Below, one piece after another: positions 43,011 through 57,000 of a stretch of DNA of 64,000 nucleotides (its first letter is position 1; the number at the start of each line of letters is the position of its first letter). Source of the stretch: Paraburkholderia sp041321145 (GTDB lineage: Bacteria > Pseudomonadota > Gammaproteobacteria > Burkholderiales > Burkholderiaceae). The notes under the pieces are model-generated. The model did not search any database and was not told the DNA's origin. It saw nothing but the letters and a program-made list of their open reading frames with translations. The stretch covers positions 90,617-154,616 of the forward strand of contig NZ_JBGGWA010000014.1 in assembly GCF_041321145.1 (NCBI RefSeq). The letters are read 5' to 3'. The translations under genes were made by a program, and so were the position numbers.

Positions 43011-44201
43011 TTACTCGAGAATCTTGGCAACGACACCTGCGCCAACGGTACGGCCACCTTCGCGGATTGCGAAACGCAGGCCTTCTTCCATCGCGATCGG
43101 GTTGATCAGCTTCACCGTGATCGACACGTTGTCACCCGGCATGACCATTTCCTTGTCCTTCGGCAACTCGATCGAGCCCGTCACGTCCGTGGTACGGAAG
43201 TAGAACTGGGGACGATAGTTGTTGAAGAACGGCGTGTGGCGACCGCCTTCGTCCTTGCTCAGCACGTACACTTCTGCCGTGAAGTGCGTGTGCGGGTTGA
43301 TCGAACCCGGCTTCGCCAGAACCTGGCCACGCTCCACGTCTTCACGCTTCGTGCCGCGCAGCAGGATACCAACGTTGTCGCCTGCCTGACCCTGGTCGAG
43401 CAGCTTGCGGAACATTTCCACGCCCGTGCACGTCGTCTTCACCGTCGGCTTGATACCGACGATTTCGATTTCTTCGCCGACCTTCACGACGCCGCGCTCA
43501 ACGCGACCCGTCACCACCGTGCCGCGACCCGAAATCGAGAACACGTCTTCCACCGGCATCAGGAACGCACCGTCAACTGCGCGCTCCGGCGTCGGGATGT
43601 ACGTGTCCAGCGCATCGGCCAGATTCATGATCGCCACTTCGCCCAGCTCGCCCGTGTCGCCTTCCAGCGCCAGCTTGGCCGAACCCTTGATGATCGGCGT
43701 GTCGTCGCCCGGGAAGTCGTACTTCGACAGAAGCTCGCGAACTTCCATCTCGACCAGCTCCAGCAGCTCAGCGTCGTCCACCATGTCGCACTTGTTCAGG
43801 AACACGATGATGTACGGAACGCCAACCTGACGCGCCAGCAGGATGTGCTCACGCGTTTGCGGCATCGGGCCGTCTGCGGCCGAGCACACCAGGATCGCGC
43901 CGTCCATCTGCGCTGCGCCCGTGATCATGTTCTTCACATAGTCAGCGTGGCCCGGGCAATCGACGTGGGCGTAGTGGCGGTTAGCCGTTTCGTACTCGAC
44001 GTGCGCCGTATTGATCGTGATACCACGCGCCTTTTCTTCCGGCGCCGCGTCGATCTGGTCATATGCCTTCGCTTCGCCGCCAAACTTCTTGGTCAGCACC
44101 GTCGTGATCGCTGCCGTCAGCGTGGTCTTGCCGTGGTCAACGTGACCGATCGTGCCGACGTTCACGTGCGGCTTGGTCCGTTCGAATTTACCTTTAGCCA
44201 T
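43011..44201 (-). CDS. tufA: Elongation factor Tu, copy 1 (str operon)
   Basis: The GTPase that brings aminoacyl-tRNA to the ribosome, 396 residues. G1 is GHVDHGKT near residues 19-26, G3 DCPGHADYV, G4 NKCD. The switch I region reads EEKARGITINTAHVEYET. Domains II and III follow, with GRVERGVVKVGEEIEIVG. It lies 47 bases after fusA as the last gene of the str operon. The protein is identical to copy 2 at 62234-63424, and the DNA differs only near the start codon. Confidence 0.98.
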   Translation of the reverse strand: MAKGKFERTKPHVNVGTIGHVDHGKTTLTAAITTVLTKKFGGEAKAYDQIDAAPEEKARGITINTAHVEYETANRHYAHVDCPGHADYVKNMITGAAQMDGAILVCSAADGPMPQTREHILLARQVGVPYIIVFLNKCDMVDDAELLELVEMEVRELLSKYDFPGDDTPIIKGSAKLALEGDTGELGEVAIMNLADALDTYIPTPERAVDGAFLMPVEDVFSISGRGTVVTGRVERGVVKVGEEIEIVGIKPTVKTTCTGVEMFRKLLDQGQAGDNVGILLRGTKREDVERGQVLAKPGSINPHTHFTAEVYVLSKDEGGRHTPFFNNYRPQFYFRTTDVTGSIELPKDKEMVMPGDNVSITVKLINPIAMEEGLRFAIREGGRTVGAGVVAKILE

Positions 44202-44248
44202 GTTTCTCTTCTTTCAAAAAGTTAATCGTTGAATGACTTGCCGCGCGC

Positions 44249-46351
44249 TTACTTCGACTTCGCGTTGATGATCGCTTCAGACACGTTGCGCGGTGCTTCG
44301 GAGTAGTGCTTGAACTCCATCGTGTACGTTGCACGACCTTGGCTCAGCGAACGCAGTGACGTCGAGTAGCCGAACATTTCCGACAGCGGCACTTCGGCGC
44401 GAACGATCTTGCCGCCGCCAATCATGTCTTCCATGCCCTGAACAATACCGCGACGGCCCGACAGATCGCCCATCACGTTGCCCATGTAGTCTTCCGGCGT
44501 TTCGACTTCCACAGCCATCATCGGTTCGAGGATGACCGGGCTCGCCTTGCGCATTGCTTCCTTGAACGCCATCGAGCCGGCCATGCGGAACGCGTTTTCG
44601 TTCGAGTCAACATCGTGGTACGAACCGAACGTCAGGTGAACCTTCACGTCAACGACCGGGAAGCCTGCCAGCACGCCAGCTTTCAGCGTTTCCTGGATAC
44701 CCTTGTCGACTGCCGGGATGTATTCACGCGGAATCACACCGCCCTTGATTTCGTCCAGGAACTCGTAGCCCTTGCCTTGCTCGTTCGGCTCAAGCGTAAT
44801 GACCGCGTGACCATACTGGCCGCGACCACCCGACTGCTTGACGAACTTGCCATCGACGTCTTCCGCCTTGCCGCGGATCGTTTCACGGTAAGCCACCTGC
44901 GGCTTGCCGACCGTTGCTTCGACGCCGAATTCACGCTTCATCCGGTCGACCAGAATTTCGAGGTGGAGCTCGCCCATGCCCGAAATGATGGTTTGACCCG
45001 ATTCTTCGTCCGTTTGAACGCGGAACGACGGATCTTCCTGAGCCAGGCGATTCAGCGCCAGACCCATCTTTTCCTGGTCAGGCTTCGTCTTCGGCTCAAC
45101 AGCCTGGGAGATCACCGGCTCCGGGAAAATCATGCGCTCGAGCACGATCGGGTGCAACGGATCGCACAGGGTGTCACCCGTGGTCGCGTCTTTCAGGCCA
45201 ACCGCAGCAGCGATGTCGCCCGCGTGCACTTCCTTGATTTCTTCACGCTGGTTTGCGTGCATCAGCAGAATACGACCGAGACGTTCTTTCTTGTCCTTGG
45301 TCGCGTTCAGCAGCGTGTCGCCCGACTTCGTCGTACCGGAGTACACACGGAAGAAGATCAGCTGGCCGACAAACGGATCGGTCATGATCTTGAATGCGAG
45401 GGACGAGAACTTCTCGTCGTCAGCTGCGCGCCGCTCAGCCTTTTCACCGTTTTCGAGTTCACCCGTAACCGGCGGAATGTCGATCGGCGACGGCAGGAAA
45501 TCGAGCACGGCGTCCAGCATCCGCTGCACGCCCTTGTTCTTGAACGCAGTACCACACAGCATCGGCTGAATTTCGCACGCGATCGTACGGTCGCGCAGAC
45601 CCTTGATGATTTCCGCCTCGGTCAGTTCGCCCGACTCGAGGTACTTGTTCATCAGATCTTCGTTCGACTCGGCCGCAGCTTCGACCATCTTCTCGCGCCA
45701 TTCGTTGCACGTGTCGACGAGTTCAGCCGGGATTTCTTCGTACGAGAACTTCGTGCCTTGGGACGCGTCATCCCAAATGATCGCCTTCATCTTCAGCAGA
45801 TCGACGACGCCCGTGAACGTTTCTTCAGCGCCGATAGGCACCACGACCGGAACCGGGTTCGCCTTCAGACGCAGCTTGAGCTGGTCGTAGACCTTGAAAA
45901 AGTTCGCGCCGGTACGGTCCATCTTGTTGATGAACGCGAGACGGGGAACCTTGTACTTGTTAGCCTGGCGCCACACGGTTTCCGACTGGGGCTGCACGCC
46001 GCCCACTGCGCAGTAGACCATGCATGCACCGTCGAGCACGCGCATCGAGCGCTCGACTTCAATCGTGAAGTCGACGTGACCCGGGGTGTCGATGATGTTG
46101 ATACGGTGCTCAGCGCGGTCGCCGGCCATGCCTTTCCAGAACGCCGTGGTAGCAGCGGACGTGATCGTGATGCCGCGTTCCTGCTCCTGCTCCATCCAGT
46201 CCATGGTGGCAGCGCCGTCGTGAACTTCACCAATCTTGTGGTTCACGCCGGTGTAGAACAGGATGCGCTCGGTCGTCGTCGTTTTGCCGGCGTCGATGTG
46301 AGCGCTAATACCGATGTTACGGTAGCGCTCGATAGGTGTCTTGCGAGCCAC
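44249..46351 (-). CDS. fusA: Elongation factor G
   Basis: The translocation GTPase, 700 residues and full length. G1 is AHIDAGKTTTTERILFYTG, then GITITSAATT, G3 DTPGHVDFT, G4 NKMDRTGANF. Later domains include GRGQYGHAVITLEP and GEVMGDLSGRRG-like NVMGDLSGRRGIVQGM in domain V. It is in the str operon between rpsG and tuf copy 1. No second fusA is in the window, though Burkholderiaceae often carry another elsewhere. Confidence 0.98.
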   Translation of the reverse strand: MARKTPIERYRNIGISAHIDAGKTTTTERILFYTGVNHKIGEVHDGAATMDWMEQEQERGITITSAATTAFWKGMAGDRAEHRINIIDTPGHVDFTIEVERSMRVLDGACMVYCAVGGVQPQSETVWRQANKYKVPRLAFINKMDRTGANFFKVYDQLKLRLKANPVPVVVPIGAEETFTGVVDLLKMKAIIWDDASQGTKFSYEEIPAELVDTCNEWREKMVEAAAESNEDLMNKYLESGELTEAEIIKGLRDRTIACEIQPMLCGTAFKNKGVQRMLDAVLDFLPSPIDIPPVTGELENGEKAERRAADDEKFSSLAFKIMTDPFVGQLIFFRVYSGTTKSGDTLLNATKDKKERLGRILLMHANQREEIKEVHAGDIAAAVGLKDATTGDTLCDPLHPIVLERMIFPEPVISQAVEPKTKPDQEKMGLALNRLAQEDPSFRVQTDEESGQTIISGMGELHLEILVDRMKREFGVEATVGKPQVAYRETIRGKAEDVDGKFVKQSGGRGQYGHAVITLEPNEQGKGYEFLDEIKGGVIPREYIPAVDKGIQETLKAGVLAGFPVVDVKVHLTFGSYHDVDSNENAFRMAGSMAFKEAMRKASPVILEPMMAVEVETPEDYMGNVMGDLSGRRGIVQGMEDMIGGGKIVRAEVPLSEMFGYSTSLRSLSQGRATYTMEFKHYSEAPRNVSEAIINAKSK

Positions 46352-46485
46352 TTTGATCCTCTATTGGGATGACGCGATGCGAGAAAATACCCATCGCGCT
46401 GTAACACAAACGGGCGAGGCGCTTTGTAAGCGCACCCGCCCGGAATTTCTTTCCGCTTTTTCTGCTAAACCCGGGTTCGGGAAGC

Positions 46486-46956
46486 TTAGAAACGGAAGTG
46501 CGAGAACGCCTTATTGGCTTCTGCCATCCGGTGAACTTCGTCGCGCTTCTTCATCGCGCCGCCACGGCCTTCGGCCGCTTCGGAGAGTTCACCTGCCAGA
46601 CGCAGGGCCATCGACTTCTCGCTGCGCTTCTTCGCGGCTTCACGCAACCAACGCATCGCCAATGCCATACGACGCGACGGACGCACTTCGACCGGAACCT
46701 GATAGTTCGCACCACCAACGCGGCGGCTCTTCACTTCGACCACCGGCTTGACGTTGTTGAGCGCTACCGTGAACACTTCCAGCGGGTCCTTGCCACCCTT
46801 GGTCTGGATCTGTTCGAAAGCGCCGTACACGATGCGCTCAGCAACCGACTTCTTGCCGGAGAGCATCAGCACGTTCATGAACTTAGCTACATCTACGTTA
46901 CCGAACTTCGGATCCGGCAACACTTCCCGCTTGGGGACTTCGCGACGACGCGGCAT
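46486..46956 (-). CDS. rpsG: 30S ribosomal protein S7
   Basis: A primary 16S rRNA head-assembly protein, 156 residues. In E. coli it is the translational repressor of the str operon. Motifs are MPRRREVPKREVLPDPKFGN, VEVKSRRVGGANYQVPVEVRP (two blocks) and the C-terminal RMAEANKAFSHFRF. A 181-base gap precedes it after rpsL, longer than the coupled E. coli spacing. Confidence 0.98.
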   Translation of the reverse strand: MPRRREVPKREVLPDPKFGNVDVAKFMNVLMLSGKKSVAERIVYGAFEQIQTKGGKDPLEVFTVALNNVKPVVEVKSRRVGGANYQVPVEVRPSRRMALAMRWLREAAKKRSEKSMALRLAGELSEAAEGRGGAMKKRDEVHRMAEANKAFSHFRF

Positions 46957-47137
46957 GTTTCTTCCTTTACTTTTCAGTTGGAGCTGCTTATCAGCCCCGC
47001 GGCCACCAACTAACCCGATTCATCTCTAACGACTTACCAGCCCGGTCGGGTGACCACTTACTCGACAGCACCGGCGATTCCGGCACCACCGCTATTACCG
47101 CCTTTGCAGGCGACCTGAAACTACTCTGACCGGCTAA

Positions 47138-47518
47138 TTACTTGCCAGCTTTTGCACGCTTCGCACCGTACTTCGAGCGAGCTTGCTTACGATCCTTGAC
47201 GCCCTGGGTATCCAGCGAGCCGCGGACCATGTGGTAACGCACACCCGGCAAGTCCTTAACACGGCCGCCGCGAATCAGCACGACCGAGTGTTCCTGCAGG
47301 TTGTGGCCTTCACCACCGATGTACGAAATGACTTCGAAGCCGTTCGTCAGGCGCACCTTGGCAACTTTACGAAGTGCCGAGTTCGGCTTCTTAGGCGTCG
47401 TGGTGTACACGCGAGTGCACACGCCGCGACGCTGGGGGCAGTCCTGCAAAGCCGGGCTCTTGCTCTTCGTCGTTTCCGACGCGCGGCCTTTGCGAACCAG
47501 TTGATTGATGGTTGGCAT
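47138..47518 (-). CDS. rpsL: 30S ribosomal protein S12
   Basis: S12 of the decoding centre, 126 residues. The residues where streptomycin resistance arises look wild type: the lysine in TPKKPNSALRKV and the one in RGGRVKDLPGVRYH. It starts MPTINQLVRKGR. It is the first gene of the str operon behind a recognisable promoter. Confidence 0.98.
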   Translation of the reverse strand: MPTINQLVRKGRASETTKSKSPALQDCPQRRGVCTRVYTTTPKKPNSALRKVAKVRLTNGFEVISYIGGEGHNLQEHSVVLIRGGRVKDLPGVRYHMVRGSLDTQGVKDRKQARSKYGAKRAKAGK

Positions 47519-47657
47519 TGTTTATTCCTGAAATTGAACAAAATCGACGCATTTGTTTCCGGGCAAAGCAGAAACGATTGCGCATCGAACTTCCGGACCC
47601 GACAGTCAGCGCACGAATTCACTTCGCGCACGGGCATCCCAAGAACCGGAACCTAGC

Positions 47658-47687
47658 ATAATATTCCGAAAATGCTAAAGGAGTCAA
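47658..47687 (-). promoter_or_regulatory. Promoter of the str operon
   Basis: On the minus strand TTGACT (47682-47687) and TATTAT (47658-47663) are 18 bases apart, 140 bases before the rpsL start. Both boxes match the sigma-70 consensus at 5 of 6 positions. It lies just after the recQ stop. Confidence 0.65.
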
Positions 47688-47738
47688 CAGGTTGCAATGT
47701 TTCGCAGGCCTGTCGACCTAAAACGGCACTCGACGCGC

Positions 47739-49586
47739 TCAGTCGGCGGCGACGACTTCCAGCAACTCGTCGCCGAAACGGTCGAGTTTGCGTGCGCCCA
47801 TGCCCGGAATACCACGCAAATCCTCAATGGAATCCGGGCCGTTGCGGGCAATTTCCGCCAGCGTGGCGTCGTGGAAGATGACGTAGGCCGGCACGCCGTC
47901 GCTTTTCGCCGTCTCTGTGCGCCAGGTCCGCAGGCGCTCCCAGCGGGCGCGCTCGCGTGGGCCCATGCCGATCGTCGGGTCTGCCCGCTCGCTTGTCCGG
48001 CCGGACGATTGGCGGGTACGCGTGGGCTTCACATAACGGCGCATCGTAACGTTCTGCTCGCTCTTCAACACCGCTTTGGCCGCCTCAGTCAGCACCAGCG
48101 AGCCGAAGCCTTCGTGGTCGACGGTGAGGTAGCCGAACGCGACGAGCTGCCGGAAGATAGCGCGCCACTCCGGCTCGCCGAGTGCGGCCCCGATTCCGAA
48201 CGTGGTGAGTTTTTCGTGGCCACGTTGCAGGACTTTCTCGCTGCGATTGCCGCGGAGAATGTCGATCAAATGCCCGGCGCCGAAGTGAAAGCCACTCGCC
48301 CGCTGCGCGCGGAATACACAGGAGAGCGCCATCTGCGCTTCGCGCGTTGCATCCCATGTGTCTGGCGGCTCGATACAGTTGTCGCAGTTGCCGCAGGGTT
48401 TGCTTGATTCACCGAAATACGCGAGCAGCCGCACGCGGCGGCAGGTCGCCGCTTCGCACAGACCGAGCAAGGCGTCGAGCTTGCCGGTCTGCACGCGCTT
48501 ATGCGCGTCGTCGGCGTCGGACTCGTCGATCATCTTGCGCTGCTGGACGACGTCGCCCAGACCGTACGCCATCCAGGCGTTGGCAGGCATACCGTCGCGA
48601 CCCGCGCGCCCGGTTTCCTGGTAATAGCCTTCGACGCTCTTTGGCAAATCAAGGTGAGCCACGAAGCGTACGTCTGGCTTGTCGATCCCCATACCAAAGG
48701 CGATCGTTGCGCACATCACGATGCCTTCCTCACGCTGAAACATCTCCTGATGCTTCTGGCGGATTTCGAACTCCATGCCGGCGTGATACGGCAAAGCGCG
48801 CATACCCTTTTCTTTCAGCCACTCTGCCGTTTCCTCCACTTTGCGGCGCGACAGGCAATAAACCACGCCGGCGTCGGTCGTGCCATCAGGTTTCGAATGT
48901 TCGGCGCGAATGAAATCGAGCAACTGAGCGCGCGCATTGTCTTTCTCGACGATGCGGTAGCGGATATTCGGGCGATCGAAACTGGAGATGAAAATGCGCG
49001 CATCGTCCAACGCGAGACGATGAATGATTTCGTCACGCGTAATTGCATCCGCGGTCGCGGTGAGCGCGATACGCGGCACGTTCGGAAAGCGCTCGTGCAG
49101 CACCGATAGCTGAATATATTCAGGCCGGAAATCGTGGCCCCATTGCGACACGCAGTGGGCCTCGTCGATCGCGAACAGCCCGATGCGTGTGCGCTCGAGC
49201 AACTCCTGAAAACGGGGCGTCATCAGGCGTTCGGGCGCCACGTAGAGCAGATCGATTTCGCCTTCGCGTAGCGCGCGTTCGGTGGCCATCGCTTCGGCAC
49301 TCGACAGGGTCGAGTTCAGATAAGCCGCTCGTACACCGACTTCCTTCAGCGCGGCGACCTGGTCCTGCATCAGCGCGATCAGCGGGGACACCACGATCCC
49401 AGCTCCGCAACCCGCTTCGCGCCGCACCAGCGACGGAATCTGATAGCACAGCGACTTACCGCCACCTGTAGGCATCAGCACAAGGCAATCGCCGCCGCCG
49501 GCGACGTGCTCGACAATTTCGCCCTGCTGTCCTCTGAACGCGGGGTAACCGAAGACTTCGTTGAGGATTTCGAGCGGACGGGACAT
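47739..49586 (-). CDS. recQ: ATP-dependent DNA helicase RecQ
   Basis: A 3'-5' DNA helicase of recombination and repair, 615 residues. Walker A is MPTGGGKSLCYQIPS (Lys44), Walker B is FAIDEAHCVSQWGHDFRPEY with the aromatic-rich loop, and motif VI is YQETGRAGRDG. A zinc-binding set follows (CEAATCRRVRLLAYFGE ... CGNCDNC), then the RQC winged helix and a C-terminal HRDC domain (TIGMGPRERARWERLRTWRTETAK, in blocks; IEDLRGIPGMGARKLDRFGDELL). All domains are complete. It sits between rpoC and the str operon, which in enterobacteria are far from recQ. Confidence 0.97.
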   Translation of the reverse strand: MSRPLEILNEVFGYPAFRGQQGEIVEHVAGGGDCLVLMPTGGGKSLCYQIPSLVRREAGCGAGIVVSPLIALMQDQVAALKEVGVRAAYLNSTLSSAEAMATERALREGEIDLLYVAPERLMTPRFQELLERTRIGLFAIDEAHCVSQWGHDFRPEYIQLSVLHERFPNVPRIALTATADAITRDEIIHRLALDDARIFISSFDRPNIRYRIVEKDNARAQLLDFIRAEHSKPDGTTDAGVVYCLSRRKVEETAEWLKEKGMRALPYHAGMEFEIRQKHQEMFQREEGIVMCATIAFGMGIDKPDVRFVAHLDLPKSVEGYYQETGRAGRDGMPANAWMAYGLGDVVQQRKMIDESDADDAHKRVQTGKLDALLGLCEAATCRRVRLLAYFGESSKPCGNCDNCIEPPDTWDATREAQMALSCVFRAQRASGFHFGAGHLIDILRGNRSEKVLQRGHEKLTTFGIGAALGEPEWRAIFRQLVAFGYLTVDHEGFGSLVLTEAAKAVLKSEQNVTMRRYVKPTRTRQSSGRTSERADPTIGMGPRERARWERLRTWRTETAKSDGVPAYVIFHDATLAEIARNGPDSIEDLRGIPGMGARKLDRFGDELLEVVAAD

Positions 49587-49728
49587 GAATTTGAGAGAAG
49601 CAGCGTAATGCCGGTGACACGAATTTTACCAACGCATTCGTGTTGCGCCCGCGCTTTGCAGCAACGTTAGCCGTTCGGCCGACGAATCCACAAAAACCGC
49701 ACAAAAATGAGGCGCGCGCGGTGCGTTG

Positions 49729-49762
49729 GACAGGAGTAAGTGCTAAAGCACTTACTCCTGTC
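49729..49762. repeat. Perfect 16-bp inverted repeat between the rpoC terminator and recQ
   Basis: Bases 49729-49744 pair perfectly with 49747-49762, leaving only a 2-base AA loop, so the element is an almost complete palindrome. It lies directly next to the rpoC terminator and upstream of recQ. It is not followed by a T-run on the minus strand beyond its arm. It might be a protein-binding site, a REP-like unit or a transcript-end hairpin. Confidence 0.7.
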
Positions 49763-49764
49763 GA

Positions 49765-49802
49765 CAAAAAAAAACCGCTCAGTCGAAACTGAGCGGCTTC
49801 GC
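49765..49802 (-). terminator. Intrinsic terminator of the rpoBC operon
   Basis: A GC-rich stem (CCGCTCAG with CTGAGCGG, loop TCGAAA; outer GC extension) is followed on the minus strand by a run of nine T. It lies about 40 bases past the rpoC stop. Confidence 0.92.
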
Positions 49803-49839
49803 TGGCTGGTGAGCCCCAGGCGGCTTGCGCCGCCGGGAC

Positions 49840-54078
<4,239 letters not shown>

Positions 54079-54099
54079 CGCTTCTCTCCAGTAGTCCGA

Positions 54100-57000
54100 T
54101 TAGTTCCGGTCCAGGTCGATGTCGATACCGAGCGACCGGATTTCCTTCACCAACACGTTGAACGACTCAGGCATGCCGGCATCGATCACGTGATCGCCCT
54201 TGACCAGGTTCTCGTAAACCTTGGTCCGGCCCGCCACGTCATCCGACTTCACAGTCAGCATTTCCTGCAGCACGTACGATGCGCCGTACGCTTCGAGCGC
54301 CCACACTTCCATTTCACCAAAACGCTGGCCACCGAACTGCGCCTTACCGCCCAACGGCTGCTGCGTGACGAGCGAGTACGGGCCCGTCGAACGCGCGTGC
54401 ATCTTGTCGTCGACCAAGTGGTGCAGCTTCAGGTAGTGCATGTAGCCGACAGTCACCGTACGTTCGAACATCTCACCTGTGCGGCCGTCATACAGACGCA
54501 CCTGGTTCTTCGACGGCGTCATGCCGAGGTTCTTCGCGATGTCGTCCGGGAATGCCAGATCCAGCGCGCGCGACATTTCCTCTTCCGTCGCACCGTCGAA
54601 CACCGGCGTTGCAAACGGCACGCCTTCGCGCAGGTTCTTCGCCAGTTCGACGATTTCGTCGTCCGTGAATGTATCGAGTTCTTCGGCGCGGCCCGACTCG
54701 TTGTAGATCTTGATCAGGAATTCGCGCAGTTCAGCGATCTTCGCCTGACGTTGCAGCATTTCGCCGATACGCCAGCCGAGGCCCTTCGCGGCCCAACCCA
54801 GATGCACTTCGAGAACCTGGCCCACGTTCATCCGCGACGGCACGCCGAGCGGGTTCAGAACGACGTCAGCCGGACGGCCGTCGGCCATGTACGGCATGTC
54901 TTCGATCGGAACGATCTTCGACACGACACCCTTGTTACCGTGACGGCCAGCCATCTTGTCGCCAGGCTGCAGACGACGCTTCACAGCCAGATACACCTTG
55001 ACCATCTTCAGCACACCCGGCGGCAGTTCGTCGCCTTGGGTGAGCTTCTTGCGCTTTTCTTCGAACGCCAGATCGAACTGGTGACGCTTCTGTTCGATCG
55101 AGTCTTTGATCGCTTCGAGCTGTGCCGCTGCTTCTTCGTCCGCGAGGCGGATGTCGAACCAGTGGTAGTGGTCGAGATCTTCCAGGTAAGCCTGTTCGAT
55201 CTTCGTACCCTTTGCGAGCTTCTTCGGACCGCCGTTCGCGACCTTGCCGGTCAACATACGTGCGAGACGCTGGAATGCATCGCCTTCCACGATACGCAGC
55301 TGGTCGTTCAGGTCGAGGCGATAACGCTTCAGTTCATCGTCGATGATCTGTTGCGCACGCTTGTCGCGCTGAATGCCTTCACGCGTGAACACTTGAACGT
55401 CGATCACCGTGCCGCTCATGCCCGACGGCACGCGCAGCGACGTGTCCTTCACGTCCGAAGCCTTTTCACCGAAGATCGCGCGCAGCAGCTTTTCTTCCGG
55501 CGTCAGTTGGGTTTCGCCCTTCGGCGTAACCTTACCCACCATCACGTCGCCTGCTTCGACCTCAGCGCCGATGTAGACGATGCCCGACTCGTCGAGACGG
55601 CCGAGTTGCACTTCCGCCAGGTTCGAGATGTCGCGCGTGATTTCTTCCGGTCCGAGCTTGGTATCGCGAGCTACGACGTTCAGTTCTTCGATGTGGATCG
55701 ACGTGTAACGGTCATCCGCAACCACCTTCTCCGAGATCAAAATCGAATCTTCGAAGTTGTAGCCGTTCCACGGCATGAACGCGACCAGCATGTTCTGGCC
55801 GAGAGCCAGTTCGCCGAGGTCGGTCGATGCACCATCAGCCAGCACGTCGCCACGCGACACGATATCGCCGACCTTCACGATCGGGCGCTGGTTGATGTTC
55901 GTGTTCTGGTTGGAACGCGTGTACTTGATCAGGTTATAGATATCCACGCCGACGTCGCCAGCAACGGCTTCATCGTCGTTCACGCGGATCACCATACGGC
56001 CTGCGTCGACGTAATCGACCACACCACCGCGGAATGCCTGAACCGTCGTACCCGAGTCGACTGCCACCGTGCGTTCGATACCCGTACCGACCACCGCCTT
56101 TTCAGGACGCAGACACGGCACAGCCTGACGCTGCATGTTCGAACCCATCAATGCGCGGTTCGCGTCATCGTGCTCGAGGAACGGAATCAGCGATGCCGCC
56201 ACCGACACGATCTGCGACGGCGCCACGTCCATGTACTGGATGCGGTCCGGCGTAACCATCAGCGTTTCGCCTGCTTCACGCGACGACACCAGTTCGTCGG
56301 TCAGCGAGCCGTCCGCAGCAACTGCCGCGTTCGCCTGAGCGATCACGTAACGGCCTTCTTCGATCGCCGACAGATAGTCGATCTGGTCGGTCACCTTGCT
56401 GTCCACGACCTTGCGATACGGCGTTTCGAGGAAACCGTATTCGTTCAGGTGCGCGTACAGAGCCAGCGAGTTGATCAGGCCGATGTTCGGACCTTCCGGC
56501 GTTTCAATCGGGCACACACGGCCGTAGTGGGTCGGGTGCACGTCGCGAACTTCAAAGCCGGCGCGCTCACGCGTCAAACCGCCCGGGCCAAGTGCCGAAA
56601 CACGGCGCTTGTGGGTGATTTCCGACAGCGGGTTCGTTTGGTCCATGAACTGCGACAGCTGCGACGAACCGAAAAACTCGCGAATCGCCGACGAAATCGG
56701 CTTCGAGTTGATCAGGTCATGCGGCATCAGGTTTTCGCTTTCGGCTTGGCCGAGGCGTTCCTTCACAGCACGTTCGACACGCACGAGACCGGCGCGGAAC
56801 TGATTTTCCGCCAGTTCGCCGACGCAACGCACACGACGATTGCCCAAGTGGTCGATGTCGTCCACTTCGCCCTTGCCGTTACGCAACTCGACCAGAATCT
56901 TGATCGTTGCGAGGATGTCGTCGTCTTGCAGCGTCATCGGACCGACGATCTCGTCGCGGCCGACACGGCGGTTGAACTTCATACGACCCACCTTGGACAG

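Noticed and set aside
43236..44225. Long antisense frames over tuf copy 1, found identically over copy 2
   Set aside because: Their identity simply follows from the near-identical tuf DNA, so it is not independent evidence of a gene.
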